DNA of 64,000 nt, taken from the NCBI RefSeq assembly GCF_017888565.1, contig NZ_JAGHFX010000043.1, forward strand, positions 87,206-151,205. The letters are read 5' to 3'. Origin of the DNA: Clostridium sp. Lineage in GTDB: Bacteria > Bacillota > Clostridia > Clostridiales > Clostridiaceae. The notes beneath the pieces are model-generated. The model was not told the DNA's origin, did not search any database, and saw only the letters and a program-made list of their open reading frames with translations. A program made the translations under genes and the position numbers. Shown here one piece after another: positions 29,116 to 38,375 of this stretch (its first letter is position 1; each line of letters begins with the position of its first letter).

Positions 29116-29147
29116 TAATGCACATCAACTATTGTTGATGTGCATTA
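29116..29147 (+). other. Perfect intercistronic hairpin between oppA and oppB
   Basis: TAATGCACATCAAC and GTTGATGTGCATTA pair over 14 bases with a TATT loop. No T-run follows, so it more likely protects the oppA message end or attenuates than terminates fully. Such hairpins commonly separate binding-protein genes, needed in excess, from permease genes. Confidence 0.75.
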
Positions 29148-29171
29148 ATTCAATCTGAAGGGGAGAGTAAT

Positions 29172-30125
29172 ATGGCAAAGTATGTTATAAGAAGATTTAT
29201 CGAAATGGTTATTACACTTTATTTAATTGGAACAGCTACATTTTTTCTTTTAGCTGCAATTCCAGGAACAGCTATAGATAAGAAGATTCAAAAGCTGCCA
29301 GAGCAAACAAAGCAAATAGTTATAGCTAAATATGGCTATGATAAGCCGGTAGTGGAGAGATATTTTATTACATTAAAAAATTACATTATAAAGGGCGAAT
29401 TTGGTGAGTCTTTAGTGCATGCGGGAGATACACTTTCAAGTATAGTTAAAAATAAGATGCCAGTTTCAGCAAGACTTGGAATACAACAAATAGCAGTTGG
29501 AGTAACATTAGGAATTATTTTAGGAATAGTTGCTGCAATGAATAGAGGAAAGATTATTGATTATGCAATTTTGATAGGGGTAATGTTACTTGCTTCGGTG
29601 CCGTCACTAGTATTATCGCTGCTATTACAAAAATATTTAGCAAAGGGGCCATTATTAAATTTACCTATAATAGGATGGCCGAAAGGGGCAGATATTTGGC
29701 TTGGTGGATGGGAGTATACTATTTTACCAACGTTAGCTGGAGCGGGAACATATTTAGCTTATTATGCAAGATTAATGAAAACAAGTATGTTAGATAGCAT
29801 TAATCAAGATTATACACTTACAGCTAGGGCAAAAGGATTATCAGAAGTAGCTATAGTTAGAAAACATGTTCTTAGAAATTCATTTATTCCAATAATTACA
29901 GTATTACCAGTTGCAATATCAGGAGTAATCTCTGGATCTTTCTTCATAGAAAGGGTCTTTGCCATTCCGGGGGCTGGTCAATACTTCATTCAGGCCTCTA
30001 ATGATAGAGATATTCCAATTTTAATGGGATTAACATTACTATATGCATTAATTTATCTTATAGCAATATTTATAACTGACATACTTTATACAGTTGTAGA
30101 TCCACGTATAAGATTAGTTAAGTAG
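29172..30125 (+). CDS. oppB: Peptide ABC transporter permease, OppB/DppB type
   Basis: A 317-aa inner-membrane permease with six predicted helices. The start MAKYVIRRFIEMVITLYLIGTATF-like profile is typical of OppB, and the cytoplasmic EAA loop (YTLTARAKGLSEVAIVRKH) contacts the ATPases. It pairs with the next permease to form the channel. ATG preceded by AAGGGGAG. 17 bases separate it from oppC. Confidence 0.93.
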   Translation: MAKYVIRRFIEMVITLYLIGTATFFLLAAIPGTAIDKKIQKLPEQTKQIVIAKYGYDKPVVERYFITLKNYIIKGEFGESLVHAGDTLSSIVKNKMPVSARLGIQQIAVGVTLGIILGIVAAMNRGKIIDYAILIGVMLLASVPSLVLSLLLQKYLAKGPLLNLPIIGWPKGADIWLGGWEYTILPTLAGAGTYLAYYARLMKTSMLDSINQDYTLTARAKGLSEVAIVRKHVLRNSFIPIITVLPVAISGVISGSFFIERVFAIPGAGQYFIQASNDRDIPILMGLTLLYALIYLIAIFITDILYTVVDPRIRLVK

Positions 30126-30141
30126 ATAGGAGTGTGACTTT

Positions 30142-31065
30142 ATGAATAAATTAGAAGTAAAAGATAAAAGATTTGAACTTGTAGATTCATCTACTTTAGA
30201 TAGTGATTTAGTTGTAAGACCTAATATCAGTTATTGGCAAGATGCTTGGAGAAGGCTTAAAAAGAATCCAGTTGCTATGGGGGCCTTATTTGTATTAGTT
30301 GCTCTTGTGCTAATGGCAATTTTTGCTCCAATAATAAGAAATATGGATTATCAAACTGTTGTAACAGAAAAGAAGAATTTATCTCCTAGTGGTGAGTTCT
30401 GGTGGGGAACAGACGCTATGGGAAGAGACCTGTTTACAAGAGTGTGGATAGGAACAAGAATATCAATAAGTGTAGCGTTGATGGCTACTGCAATAGATAT
30501 AGTTGTTGGATGTTTATATGGTGGTATAGCTGCATATTTAGGTGGAATAGTAGACGAAATAATGATGAGAATAGTTGAGGTGTTAAATAGCATTCCATAC
30601 CTAATAATTACACTATTGATCTTAGTTGTTTTAGGAAATGGATATTTTCAGTTAATGTTAGCTTTATGTCTAACGGCTTGGACTAGCACAGCAAGAATGA
30701 TAAGAGGGCAAATTCTTCAATTAAGAGAAAGTGAATATGTTTTAGCAGCGGAGGCTTTAGGTGCATCTCCAATGAGAATAATTTTAAAGCACTTATTACC
30801 AAACACAATTGGATTAATAATATTAGATGTTGCATCAACAATTCCAAGTGTAATAGTTTCTGAAACAATACTTTCATTCTTAGGACTAGGATTGGATATT
30901 CCGGCATTTAGCCTGGGTTCACTATTATCAGCTGGACAACAAGCAATGGCATTTTATCCTTATCAATTATTATTCCCTACTATAATTTTATGTTTATTAA
31001 TATTATCATTTAACGTTTTAGGTGATGGTTTAAGGGATGCCCTAGATCCAAAATTAAGACAATAG
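30142..31065 (+). CDS. oppC: Peptide ABC transporter permease, OppC/DppC type
   Basis: A 307-aa permease with the family's soluble N-terminal tail (about 40 residues), a first helix at about 50-70, a periplasmic-side loop with FWWGTDAMGRDLFTRV, and five further helices. The EAA loop is YVLAAEALGASPMRIILKH. Forms the membrane channel with OppB. ATG preceded by AGGAGTG; 14 bases to oppD. Confidence 0.93.
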   Translation: MNKLEVKDKRFELVDSSTLDSDLVVRPNISYWQDAWRRLKKNPVAMGALFVLVALVLMAIFAPIIRNMDYQTVVTEKKNLSPSGEFWWGTDAMGRDLFTRVWIGTRISISVALMATAIDIVVGCLYGGIAAYLGGIVDEIMMRIVEVLNSIPYLIITLLILVVLGNGYFQLMLALCLTAWTSTARMIRGQILQLRESEYVLAAEALGASPMRIILKHLLPNTIGLIILDVASTIPSVIVSETILSFLGLGLDIPAFSLGSLLSAGQQAMAFYPYQLLFPTIILCLLILSFNVLGDGLRDALDPKLRQ

Positions 31066-31079
31066 GAGGTATATAAGGT

Positions 31080-32126
31080 ATGGAGAAGTTAGTAAATAAA
31101 AATGAATCAATTCTAGGTGTTAAGAATCTAAGAGTATCTTATCATACTTATGCAGGAGAGGTACAATCTGTTAGAGGGGTGTCCTTTGAGGTTGATAGAG
31201 GCGAGGTATTAGCTATAGTAGGAGAATCAGGATGCGGAAAAAGTGTTACAGCTAGATCTATTATGGCATTAATACAAGCACCACAGGGGGAAATTAAAGA
31301 GGATAGTAAGATATTTTATAATGGAGAAGATATATTAACTTATGATAAAAAGAAAATTAGAGAATTTAGAGGTGGAGAATGTGCAATGATATTTCAAGAT
31401 GCATTAACATCTCTTAATCAAACAATGAAGGTAGGTAAGCAAATAATAGAGAATCTAGTAGCTCATAGAAATATGGATAAGAAGTCAGCACGAGAAGAAG
31501 CAATAAAGATACTTGAATCTGTAGGAATACCAAATGCTGAAAAAAGGGTTGATCAGTATCCCCATGAATTTTCAGGTGGAATGAGACAGAGAGTTATGAT
31601 TGCAATAGCAGTTGCTTGTAATCCTAAAATTTTAATAGCAGACGAGCCCACAACAGCTCTTGATGTTACAATTCAAGCGCAAATACTTGAACTTATTAAT
31701 GAATTAAAAGACAAGCTTAATACAGCAGTAATATTGATTACTCATGATTTTGGAGTAGTTGCAGGAATGGCAGATAAAATTGCTGTAATGTATGCTGGAC
31801 AAATTATAGAGCAAGGGGAAAAAAGAGAGATATTCTATGAGCCTAAACATCCATACACTTGGGCACTTTTAAATTCAGTTCCTAAGCTTGGATGGAAAGG
31901 AAAACAACTGCTAGATACAATAAAGGGAACCCCTCCTGACTTAATAGCACCACCAGAAGGATGTGCATTTGCAGCTCGTTGCAAATATTGTATGAATATA
32001 TGTTTAGAAGAAGAGCCAAAGGAATATTCATTTGGAGATACACATAAGACTAAATGCTGGTTATATAGTGAAGAGATTCCTGAGCATATCTTAGAGAAAA
32101 TTGAGGAGGAAAGAAGAAATGGCTAA
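31080..32126 (+). CDS. oppD: Peptide ABC transporter ATPase, OppD/DppD type
   Basis: A 348-aa ATP-binding subunit with Walker A GESGCGKS near residue 52, signature EFSGGMRQRV, Walker B LIADEPTTALDVT and the H-loop HDF. The C-terminal oligopeptide-transporter extension contains the Cys-rich CAFAARCKYCMNIC segment, which in relatives binds an iron-sulfur cluster. ATG preceded by AGGAGG. It overlaps the oppF start by 8 bases. Confidence 0.94.
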   Translation: MEKLVNKNESILGVKNLRVSYHTYAGEVQSVRGVSFEVDRGEVLAIVGESGCGKSVTARSIMALIQAPQGEIKEDSKIFYNGEDILTYDKKKIREFRGGECAMIFQDALTSLNQTMKVGKQIIENLVAHRNMDKKSAREEAIKILESVGIPNAEKRVDQYPHEFSGGMRQRVMIAIAVACNPKILIADEPTTALDVTIQAQILELINELKDKLNTAVILITHDFGVVAGMADKIAVMYAGQIIEQGEKREIFYEPKHPYTWALLNSVPKLGWKGKQLLDTIKGTPPDLIAPPEGCAFAARCKYCMNICLEEEPKEYSFGDTHKTKCWLYSEEIPEHILEKIEEERRNG

Positions 32127-33084
32127 TGAAGGAAATATAATTTTAGAAGTTAAGAATTTGAAAAAATACTTTAAACTTGGTAATAAAGAAATTTTAAAAG
32201 CAGTAGATGACGTTTCATTTGCCATAAAAGAAGGAGAAACCTTGGGATTAGTCGGAGAATCAGGATGTGGAAAGACAACTTGTGGAAGAACTGTTATTGG
32301 AATGTATGATAAAACAGATGGAGAAGTTTTTTATAAGGGTAAATCAATAAATGGATTAAAGGGTAAAGCTAAAAAACAATTTAATAAAGAAGTTCAAGTT
32401 ATATTTCAGGATCCTTATGCATCATTAAATCCAAGAATGACTGTTGCGGATATAATATCAGAAGGAATAGATATTCATGGTATAGCTAAATCAAAAGAGG
32501 ATAAGGATAAAAGAATTTATGAATTACTAGAGCATGTAGGATTAAACAAAGAGCATGCAAATAGGTTTGTGCATGAATTCTCAGGTGGACAAAGGCAGAG
32601 AATAGGTATAGCTAGAGCTTTAGCTGTTGAGCCTAAATTCATTTTGTGTGACGAACCTATTTCTGCTCTAGATGTATCAATTCAAGCACAAATTGCTAAC
32701 TTATTAATTAATTTACAAAAGGAATTAGGATTAACATATTTATTTATTGCCCATGATTTATCTATGGTTAAGCATATTTCAGATAGGGTAGCAGTTATGT
32801 ATTTAGGTAGTATGGTTGAATTGGCTGAATCAGAAGAATTATTTAATAATGCTAAACATCCATATACAGAAGCATTAATGTCAGCAATTCCAATAGCAGA
32901 TCCTGATATAGAAGAAAATAGGGAAAGAATTATGTTAGAGGGAGATGTTCCTAGTCCAATTAATACTCCAAAAGGATGTAAGTTCCAAGGTAGATGTAGC
33001 AAATGTATGGAGATATGTAAAAATGAATACCCGGAATTCAAAGAAGTAGAAAAAGGACATTTTGTAGCATGTCATTTATATTAA
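32119..33084 (+). CDS. oppF: Peptide ABC transporter ATPase, OppF/DppF type
   Basis: A 321-aa ATP-binding partner of OppD with Walker A GESGCGKTT, signature EFSGGQRQRI, Walker B LCDEPISALDVS and the C-terminal Cys-rich CKFQGRCSKCMEIC extension. The ATG at 32119 is chosen because GAGGAGGAAAG lies just upstream, inside the end of oppD; an in-frame TTG 18 bases earlier would overlap the ribosome site. Translationally coupled to oppD. Confidence 0.93.
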   Translation: MANEGNIILEVKNLKKYFKLGNKEILKAVDDVSFAIKEGETLGLVGESGCGKTTCGRTVIGMYDKTDGEVFYKGKSINGLKGKAKKQFNKEVQVIFQDPYASLNPRMTVADIISEGIDIHGIAKSKEDKDKRIYELLEHVGLNKEHANRFVHEFSGGQRQRIGIARALAVEPKFILCDEPISALDVSIQAQIANLLINLQKELGLTYLFIAHDLSMVKHISDRVAVMYLGSMVELAESEELFNNAKHPYTEALMSAIPIADPDIEENRERIMLEGDVPSPINTPKGCKFQGRCSKCMEICKNEYPEFKEVEKGHFVACHLY

Positions 33085-33106
33085 TTAGATTTTAGGAGAT
33101 AAATAC

Positions 33107-33460
33107 ATGAGAAAATTAAATGGAATAATAAATGATTTTATTAAATGTATGATTATTGGAAGTTTTATATCTTTAGCAATTATTTTGGGCGGGGGAATAA
33201 TTTCATTAATAATATCGAAATTTAATTGGCAGCAGTCATTAAACATTGTAAGAAGTGCATTACTTATAATTGGACCGTTAGGAATGATTTTAGGAGCTAT
33301 TTTAATACTAAGGAAAAGAGAGGAGAAGGAGCTATTATTTATTGATCAATGGAGAGAAAAGTATAGAGTATTTTCATATAAAATTGTTTTAATAATAGTT
33401 AGTTTAATTGTTATTTTATATGGAGGAACTATAGATTGGATTATAATAAATCTAATATAA
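33107..33460 (+). CDS. Small membrane protein of unknown function
   Basis: A 117-aa protein with three predicted helices (about 13-36, 46-66 and 88-110) and a basic, charged loop between the second and third. No family recognised. ATG preceded by AGGAG; only 22 bases after oppF and before the operon's terminator, so it is probably co-transcribed with the importer. A role in peptide import is possible but unsupported by motifs. Confidence 0.7.
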   Translation: MRKLNGIINDFIKCMIIGSFISLAIILGGGIISLIISKFNWQQSLNIVRSALLIIGPLGMILGAILILRKREEKELLFIDQWREKYRVFSYKIVLIIVSLIVILYGGTIDWIIINLI

Positions 33461-33494
33461 TAAATTGAATCATTTTATATTAATATTTGACTAT

Positions 33495-33530
33495 AAATCC
33501 CAACCTCTAAGGAGTTTGGGATTTTATTTG
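33495..33530 (+). terminator. Terminator of the peptide importer operon
   Basis: AAATCCCAA-CTC / GAG-TTGGGATTT stem followed by TTATTTG. Closes oppA to the small membrane gene. Confidence 0.85.
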
Positions 33531-33598
33531 TTTTGATGAATATTAAATATAAATGAAAATATAATTATAGTATAAAGCAATTATTTGGGGAGATATAT

Positions 33599-33781
33599 AT
33601 GATATTTAAGGCAATTGTTATACCAACTCCAAGAAGAGTTAGAAAATACGTGGAAAATAAAATAGACGAATTGACTTATGAAAGTATAACAAAAGATAAA
33701 GTTGAAAATAAAGATTTAGAACATATTGATATGACAAAAGATACATTTAAAAATTTTGGATTATCTATTAGAATTTTTTAA
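33599..33781 (+). CDS. Hypothetical 60-aa basic protein
   Basis: A short, Lys-rich, soluble protein with no recognised family. ATG preceded by TTGGGGAGA at good spacing and followed closely by another tiny frame. Codon choice is like its neighbours. No membrane segment. Weakly supported as a gene: the ribosome site is the main evidence. Confidence 0.45.
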   Translation: MIFKAIVIPTPRRVRKYVENKIDELTYESITKDKVENKDLEHIDMTKDTFKNFGLSIRIF

Positions 33782-33796
33782 AAAGAAAGGACATAT

Positions 33797-33880
33797 ATGA
33801 ATTTGATACTCAATTGTTTTACTCAGAGGAAATGTAAATTTACATATGTCTATTTTAATATTGAGATAAGGAATTTATAA
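33797..33880 (+). CDS. Possible 27-aa peptide
   Basis: ATG at 33797 with AGAAAGGA 7 bases upstream opens a 27-codon frame that ends right at the start of a terminator stem. It would sit in one transcript with the 60-aa gene before it. No similarity recognised and too short to judge by codon use. Confidence 0.25.
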   Translation: MNLILNCFTQRKCKFTYVYFNIEIRNL

Positions 33881-33912
33881 AAAAACCACCTGTTTCTATA
33901 ACAGGTGGTTTT
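33880..33912. terminator. Bidirectional terminator
   Basis: AAAACCACCTGTT / AACAGGTGGTTTT, perfect 13-base stem, with A-run before and T-run after. It ends the small plus-strand genes and the minus-strand BFD-like gene. Confidence 0.9.
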
Positions 33913-33957
33913 AGGGGAGATATAATCTATATGCTAATATAGTTTGGGGGAACTATA

Positions 33958-34176
33958 TTAGTTATTTTCCAGATGTTTATCAATCAAATTTTGGATTGTA
34001 GGGGTACATCTGTAGCCTCTGCATCCACCTGTGCAAGCTCCTGTTGCCTTAGAAACTTCTGCCACAGTATGGGCTCCGGCTTTGATTGCATCTTTTATTT
34101 TGGATCTTGGTATTGCCTTGCAAGTACAAACTTTAGTAATCTTATCAAGGACTTGTTCGTTTAAGTTATTTTCCAT
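33958..34176 (-). CDS. BFD-like [2Fe-2S] cluster protein
   Basis: A 72-aa protein consisting of a BFD-like domain. The four cluster cysteines form the pattern CxC (VCTCKAI, residues 18 and 20) and CxxxC (TGACTGGCRGYRC region), followed by a TPTIQNLI helix. Stand-alone BFD proteins are proposed electron carriers or, as Bfd, partners that release iron from bacterioferritin. No bacterioferritin is in this window. ATG preceded by AGGAGG on the minus strand. Confidence 0.82.
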   Translation of the reverse strand: MENNLNEQVLDKITKVCTCKAIPRSKIKDAIKAGAHTVAEVSKATGACTGGCRGYRCTPTIQNLIDKHLENN

Positions 34177-34479
34177 TTAGTTTTCCTCCTATATTAAGAA
34201 ATCGACTAAGGAAAATAAAGGGGATAAAAAATAAATTCAATGTTTATTCTTTATGCTTTTATTATATATTTATCAATAGGGAAAGTCAATACTAATTGAT
34301 AAAAATTATTAGTTAATTTTTAATCTCGAGAATAAACATTATATTTTTATTTTGTGTAAAATTTATTTAAATATTCTTAAATATAATCTTTTATATTATT
34401 TTACTTTGTAGTAGAATATAATTATTATTAACATAATGATTATATTTATATTATTTCATTATAATAGTTAAAGACAGTG
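34177..34479. other. AT-rich spacer between BFD-like gene and ileS leader
   Basis: No gene or known RNA. It should contain the minus-strand promoter of the BFD-like gene and the plus-strand promoter of the T-box transcript; the latter probably lies at about 34400-34470 but several AT-rich candidates exist and I cannot choose. Confidence 0.4.
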
Positions 34480-34740
34480 ATTAGGAAAAGTACTTAATTA
34501 GATACTTTAAGAGAGTGACTGGTTGGTGGAAAGTCATAGAGAAGGTTAAGGAAAATCACCTAGGAGTTTGAGGCTGAAAGGTTTAAAATTACTGATTAAG
34601 TTTTTCACGTTATCCTGCGTTAAGGGATAGAGTATGTTTGTACTCGAATTTAAAGGGTTTTTCATATTTAGTTATGGGGAACTTCTAACCTTAGGTGGTA
34701 TAGCGAATAATCTTCGTCCTATTGGGCGGAGTTTTTTTTA
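34480..34740 (+). promoter_or_regulatory. T-box leader (isoleucine) of ileS
   Basis: An RNA that senses uncharged tRNA-Ile. Recognised elements, in order: a stem I region with an AGAG/AGAGAGTGA loop, an isoleucine specifier ATC at 34555-34557 followed by A, the T-box sequence TTAGGTGGTATAGCG (34691-34705), and a terminator CTTCGTCC/GGGCGGAG plus T-run (34711-34738). Uncharged tRNA pairing with the T-box would open the terminator and let ileS be read. Confidence 0.88.
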
Positions 34741-34908
34741 TTTAAATCTATATATATTTATTATTTTCTAGTTACCGTTAGCTAATGAATAATTACTAAG
34801 CTATAGTTAATAATGTAAAATATAGATTTAAGATTAATAATTAGTAATAGGCATAACACTAAAGCAGCTAGCTTTTATATGAAGTAATCAATGGAAGGGA
34901 GTTAAAAT

Positions 34909-37900
34909 ATGTACAAAAAGGTTGAATTACCAAAAGGTTTTGTTGGTATGGAAAAAGAAGTAGCAGACCTTTGGAAAGAGAATAATGTCATTAAAAAGAA
35001 TTTTGATATGAATCAAGATGGTGAATATTTTACATTTTATGATGGACCTCCAACAGCAAATGGAAGACCACACGTAGGACACGTTTTAACAAGAGTTATG
35101 AAGGATATTATCCCAAGATATAAGGTTATGAAGGGATATAAAGTTATAAGAAAAGCTGGTTGGGATACTCATGGATTACCTGTTGAACTTGAAATTGAAA
35201 AGAAATTAGGTATTTCAGGTAAAGAGCAAATTGAAAGTTATGGAGTAGAAAAATTCGTAACTGAATGTAAAGAGTCAGTATTTACTTATGTTAACATGTG
35301 GGAAAAGATGACTAATCAAATAGGTTATTGGGTAGATATGGAAAAGCCTTATGTTACATATCATAATTCATATATAGAATCTGTTTGGTGGGCATTAAGT
35401 CAAATGTGGGAAAAAGGTCTTTTATATAAGGGACATAAGGTAATGCCGTATTGCCCAAGATGTGGAACGGGTCTTTCTTCTCATGAAGTTTCACAAGGAT
35501 ATAAGGATGTAAAAGATTTAACAGCTATAGCTAAGTTCAAAGTTGAAGGCGAAGAAAATAAATATATTCTAGCTTGGACAACAACTCCTTGGACTTTACC
35601 ATCAAACTTAGCACTATGTATTAATAAAGCTTATGATTATGTTGAAGCTAAAGTTGCAGATGAGATATTAATAGTTGCAAAAGAACTAGCTCAAAAAGTT
35701 TTAGGAGAAGACTACGAAGTAATTAAAGAGTTCAAGGGAACTGAGTTATTAGGAACTAAGTATGAAAGATTACTTCCTTTTGGTGAAGTTGAAGGAAAAG
35801 CTTTTGAAGTTATACATGGAGACTATGTAACTTTATCAGATGGTACTGGTATAGTTCATATAGCACCAGCTTATGGTGAAGATGATAGCATAGTTGCAAA
35901 GAAGAATGGAATTGGATTTATTAACTTAGTTGATGCAAGTGGTAACTTTGTAGAAGAAGTAACTCCTTGGGCAGGAAAGTTTGTTAAGAAGTGTGACGAA
36001 AGCATTGTTAAATATTTAGAAGAAAATAATAAGCTATTTAAGGCTGAAAAGCATCTTCACTCATATCCACACTGCTGGAGATGTGACACACCACTTCTTT
36101 ATTATCCAAGGGAAAGCTGGTTTGTTGCAATGACTAAGCTTAGAGATAAGCTTTTAGAAAATAATAATAAAATCAATTGGTATCCAGATAACATTAGAAC
36201 AGGTAGATTTGGTAAGTTCTTAGAAAATGTTATTGATTGGGGTATATCAAGAGATAGATATTGGGGTACTCCACTTCCTATTTGGGAATGTGAATGTGGC
36301 CATAAAGAATGTATAGGAAGTATAGCAGAGTTAAAGGAAAAAGGAATTAATGTTCCAGATGATATAGAACTTCATAAGCCATATATTGATAATATTCACT
36401 TAAATTGTCCTAAGTGTAGCAAAGAAATGACAAGAACAGCTGAAGTTATTGACTGTTGGTTTGATTCAGGTTCAATGCCATTTGCACAATTACACTATCC
36501 TTTTGAAAATAAAGAGCTATTTGAAAAGAACTTCCCAGCTCAATTTATCTCAGAAGCTGTTGACCAAACTAGAGGTTGGTTCTATACATTATTAGCTATT
36601 TCAACAGCAATATTTGATACTAATCCTTTTGAAAACTGTATAGTTTTAGGACACGTGTTAGATAAAAAGGGATTAAAGATGTCAAAGTCAAAGGGAAATG
36701 TTGTAGATCCATTTGAGGTTTTAGATGCACAAGGTGCAGATGCAACAAGATGGCACTTTTACACTGCAAGTGCACCATGGCTTCCAACAAGATTCTCTAT
36801 TGATGATGTAGCAGAAGCTCAAAGAAAGTTCTTAAGCACTTTCTGGAATGTATATTCATTCTATGTGTTATATGCAGATTTAGATAAGTTCAATCCATTA
36901 GAATATAAAGATTTCAAATCAGAAAATGTAATGGATAAATGGATAATGTCAAAACTTAACACATTAATTAAAGATGTAGATAACAATTTAAATTCATATC
37001 AAATAACTCAAGCTGCATTAATCATTGAAGAGTTTACGGATGAGTTATCAAACTGGTATGTAAGAAGAAATAGAGCAAGATATTGGTCAGAAGAATTAAC
37101 AGATGATAAGATTGGTGCTTATGTAACTTTATATAGAGTACTAACTACTTTAGTTAAAGTAGCTGCTCCGTTTGTGCCATTTATAACAGAAGAAATTTAT
37201 CAAAATTTAGTTGCTGGATTAGATAAATCTGCTGAAGAAAGTGTTCACTTATGTTCATGGCCAGTTGTAGATGAAACTGCTATTGATGAAAAGTTAGAGA
37301 TGGAAATGGATTTAGCTTATACAATAGTTAAACTTGGAAGAAGTGCTAGAAATGGTGCTAATATAAAAAATAGACAGCCGCTTTCAAAGATGTTATTATC
37401 AACAGATGCAATACCAGAATATTATGGTGATATCATAAAAGATGAGCTTAATATAAAGACAGTAGAGTTTGGTGCTGACTTATCACAATATGTTAATTTT
37501 GAAATTAAGCCTAACTTACCTGTATTAGGTAGAGCCTATGGTAAGTTAATTCCAGGAATAAGAAAAGAAATAGCTTCAAGAAATCAAATGGAATTAGCAC
37601 AAAAACTTCAAAATGGTGGTACTGAAACTATAGTAGTAGATGGAACAGAAATAGCTTTAAATAGTGAAAGTGTTTTAGTAACAATGCAAGGATTAGAAGG
37701 TTATGCTTTTGCTGGTGAAGGTGAAATAGGTGTTGTTTTAGATACAACTATTACAGAAGAATTAAAAGAAGAAGGACATCTAAGAGAAATAATATCAAAG
37801 ATACAGAACATGAGAAAAGAAAAAGGCTTTGAAGTAGCAGATAAGATTAAATTATTTGTTTCTGATAATGATATGCTAATAGCTGTTGTTAACAAATATT

Positions 37901-38019
37901 CTGATGCAATAAAGAGAGAAACACTAACTCAAGAAATTGTTGTTAATGAAAAAGTAGATTATACTGAAACTGTTATAAATGGCGAAAAGTTAAATATGAC
38001 AGTTAAAGTAGTGAACTAA
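34909..38019 (+). CDS. ileS: Isoleucyl-tRNA synthetase, type 2 (eukaryote-like)
   Basis: A 1036-aa class I synthetase that charges tRNA-Ile. HVGH stands in the HIGH position (GRPHVGHVL, near residue 45), [18 protein letters not shown] follows, the CP1 editing domain contains [10 protein letters not shown], and KMSKSKGN is intact. Length and motifs fit the IleRS2 group rather than the roughly 920-aa IleRS1 of Bacillus. IleRS2 enzymes are often less sensitive to mupirocin. ATG preceded by GGAAGGGAG. Controlled by the T-box upstream. Confidence 0.96.
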   Translation: MYKKVELPKGFVGMEKEVADLWKENNVIKKNFDMNQDGEYFTFYDGPPTANGRPHVGHVLTRVMKDIIPRYKVMKGYKVIRKAGWDTHGLPVELEIEKKLGISGKEQIESYGVEKFVTECKESVFTYVNMWEKMTNQIGYWVDMEKPYVTYHNSYIESVWWALSQMWEKGLLYKGHKVMPYCPRCGTGLSSHEVSQGYKDVKDLTAIAKFKVEGEENKYILAWTTTPWTLPSNLALCINKAYDYVEAKVADEILIVAKELAQKVLGEDYEVIKEFKGTELLGTKYERLLPFGEVEGKAFEVIHGDYVTLSDGTGIVHIAPAYGEDDSIVAKKNGIGFINLVDASGNFVEEVTPWAGKFVKKCDESIVKYLEENNKLFKAEKHLHSYPHCWRCDTPLLYYPRESWFVAMTKLRDKLLENNNKINWYPDNIRTGRFGKFLENVIDWGISRDRYWGTPLPIWECECGHKECIGSIAELKEKGINVPDDIELHKPYIDNIHLNCPKCSKEMTRTAEVIDCWFDSGSMPFAQLHYPFENKELFEKNFPAQFISEAVDQTRGWFYTLLAISTAIFDTNPFENCIVLGHVLDKKGLKMSKSKGNVVDPFEVLDAQGADATRWHFYTASAPWLPTRFSIDDVAEAQRKFLSTFWNVYSFYVLYADLDKFNPLEYKDFKSENVMDKWIMSKLNTLIKDVDNNLNSYQITQAALIIEEFTDELSNWYVRRNRARYWSEELTDDKIGAYVTLYRVLTTLVKVAAPFVPFITEEIYQNLVAGLDKSAEESVHLCSWPVVDETAIDEKLEMEMDLAYTIVKLGRSARNGANIKNRQPLSKMLLSTDAIPEYYGDIIKDELNIKTVEFGADLSQYVNFEIKPNLPVLGRAYGKLIPGIRKEIASRNQMELAQKLQNGGTETIVVDGTEIALNSESVLVTMQGLEGYAFAGEGEIGVVLDTTITEELKEEGHLREIISKIQNMRKEKGFEVADKIKLFVSDNDMLIAVVNKYSDAIKRETLTQEIVVNEKVDYTETVINGEKLNMTVKVVN

Positions 38020-38036
38020 ATTAAAAAAGATTTAAT

Positions 38037-38073
38037 AAAGTTAGAAGTTTTTCATTAAACTTCTAACTTTTTA
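38037..38073 (+). terminator. Terminator after ileS
   Basis: AAAGTTAGAAGTTT / AAACTTCTAACTTT, perfect 14-base stem, then T-run. Confidence 0.92.
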
Positions 38074-38294
38074 ACTCTAGTTTATATTTTCAATTACTAT
38101 ATAATTAAGTAGAGTATTTGGTTAAGTAATTAAAATAATTATTTAAGTAAAAGAAAATTTGAAGTAATATATATTATTTGATTTTTGCACAAGTTAAAAG
38201 ATTCTAATTTTATTATTTGACAATATTTTTTGGGTTAATATTACATTTTTATTGTGAATATATAGTGAATTATTATAAAGAGAAACCTTGAATA

Positions 38295-38323
38295 TTGTAT
38301 TAATTATTTGCAAATAGTATAAT
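38295..38323 (+). promoter_or_regulatory. Promoter of the ccpA-like gene
   Basis: TTGTAT (38295-38300), 17-base spacer, TATAAT (38318-38323), about 50 bases before the ATG. The rest of the 38074-38294 gap is AT-rich with nothing else recognised. Confidence 0.55.
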
Positions 38324-38375
38324 ATATAGTTAGAATAGGATAAAAGATTAAAAAGAAAAATGGAGTGATGTTGGT

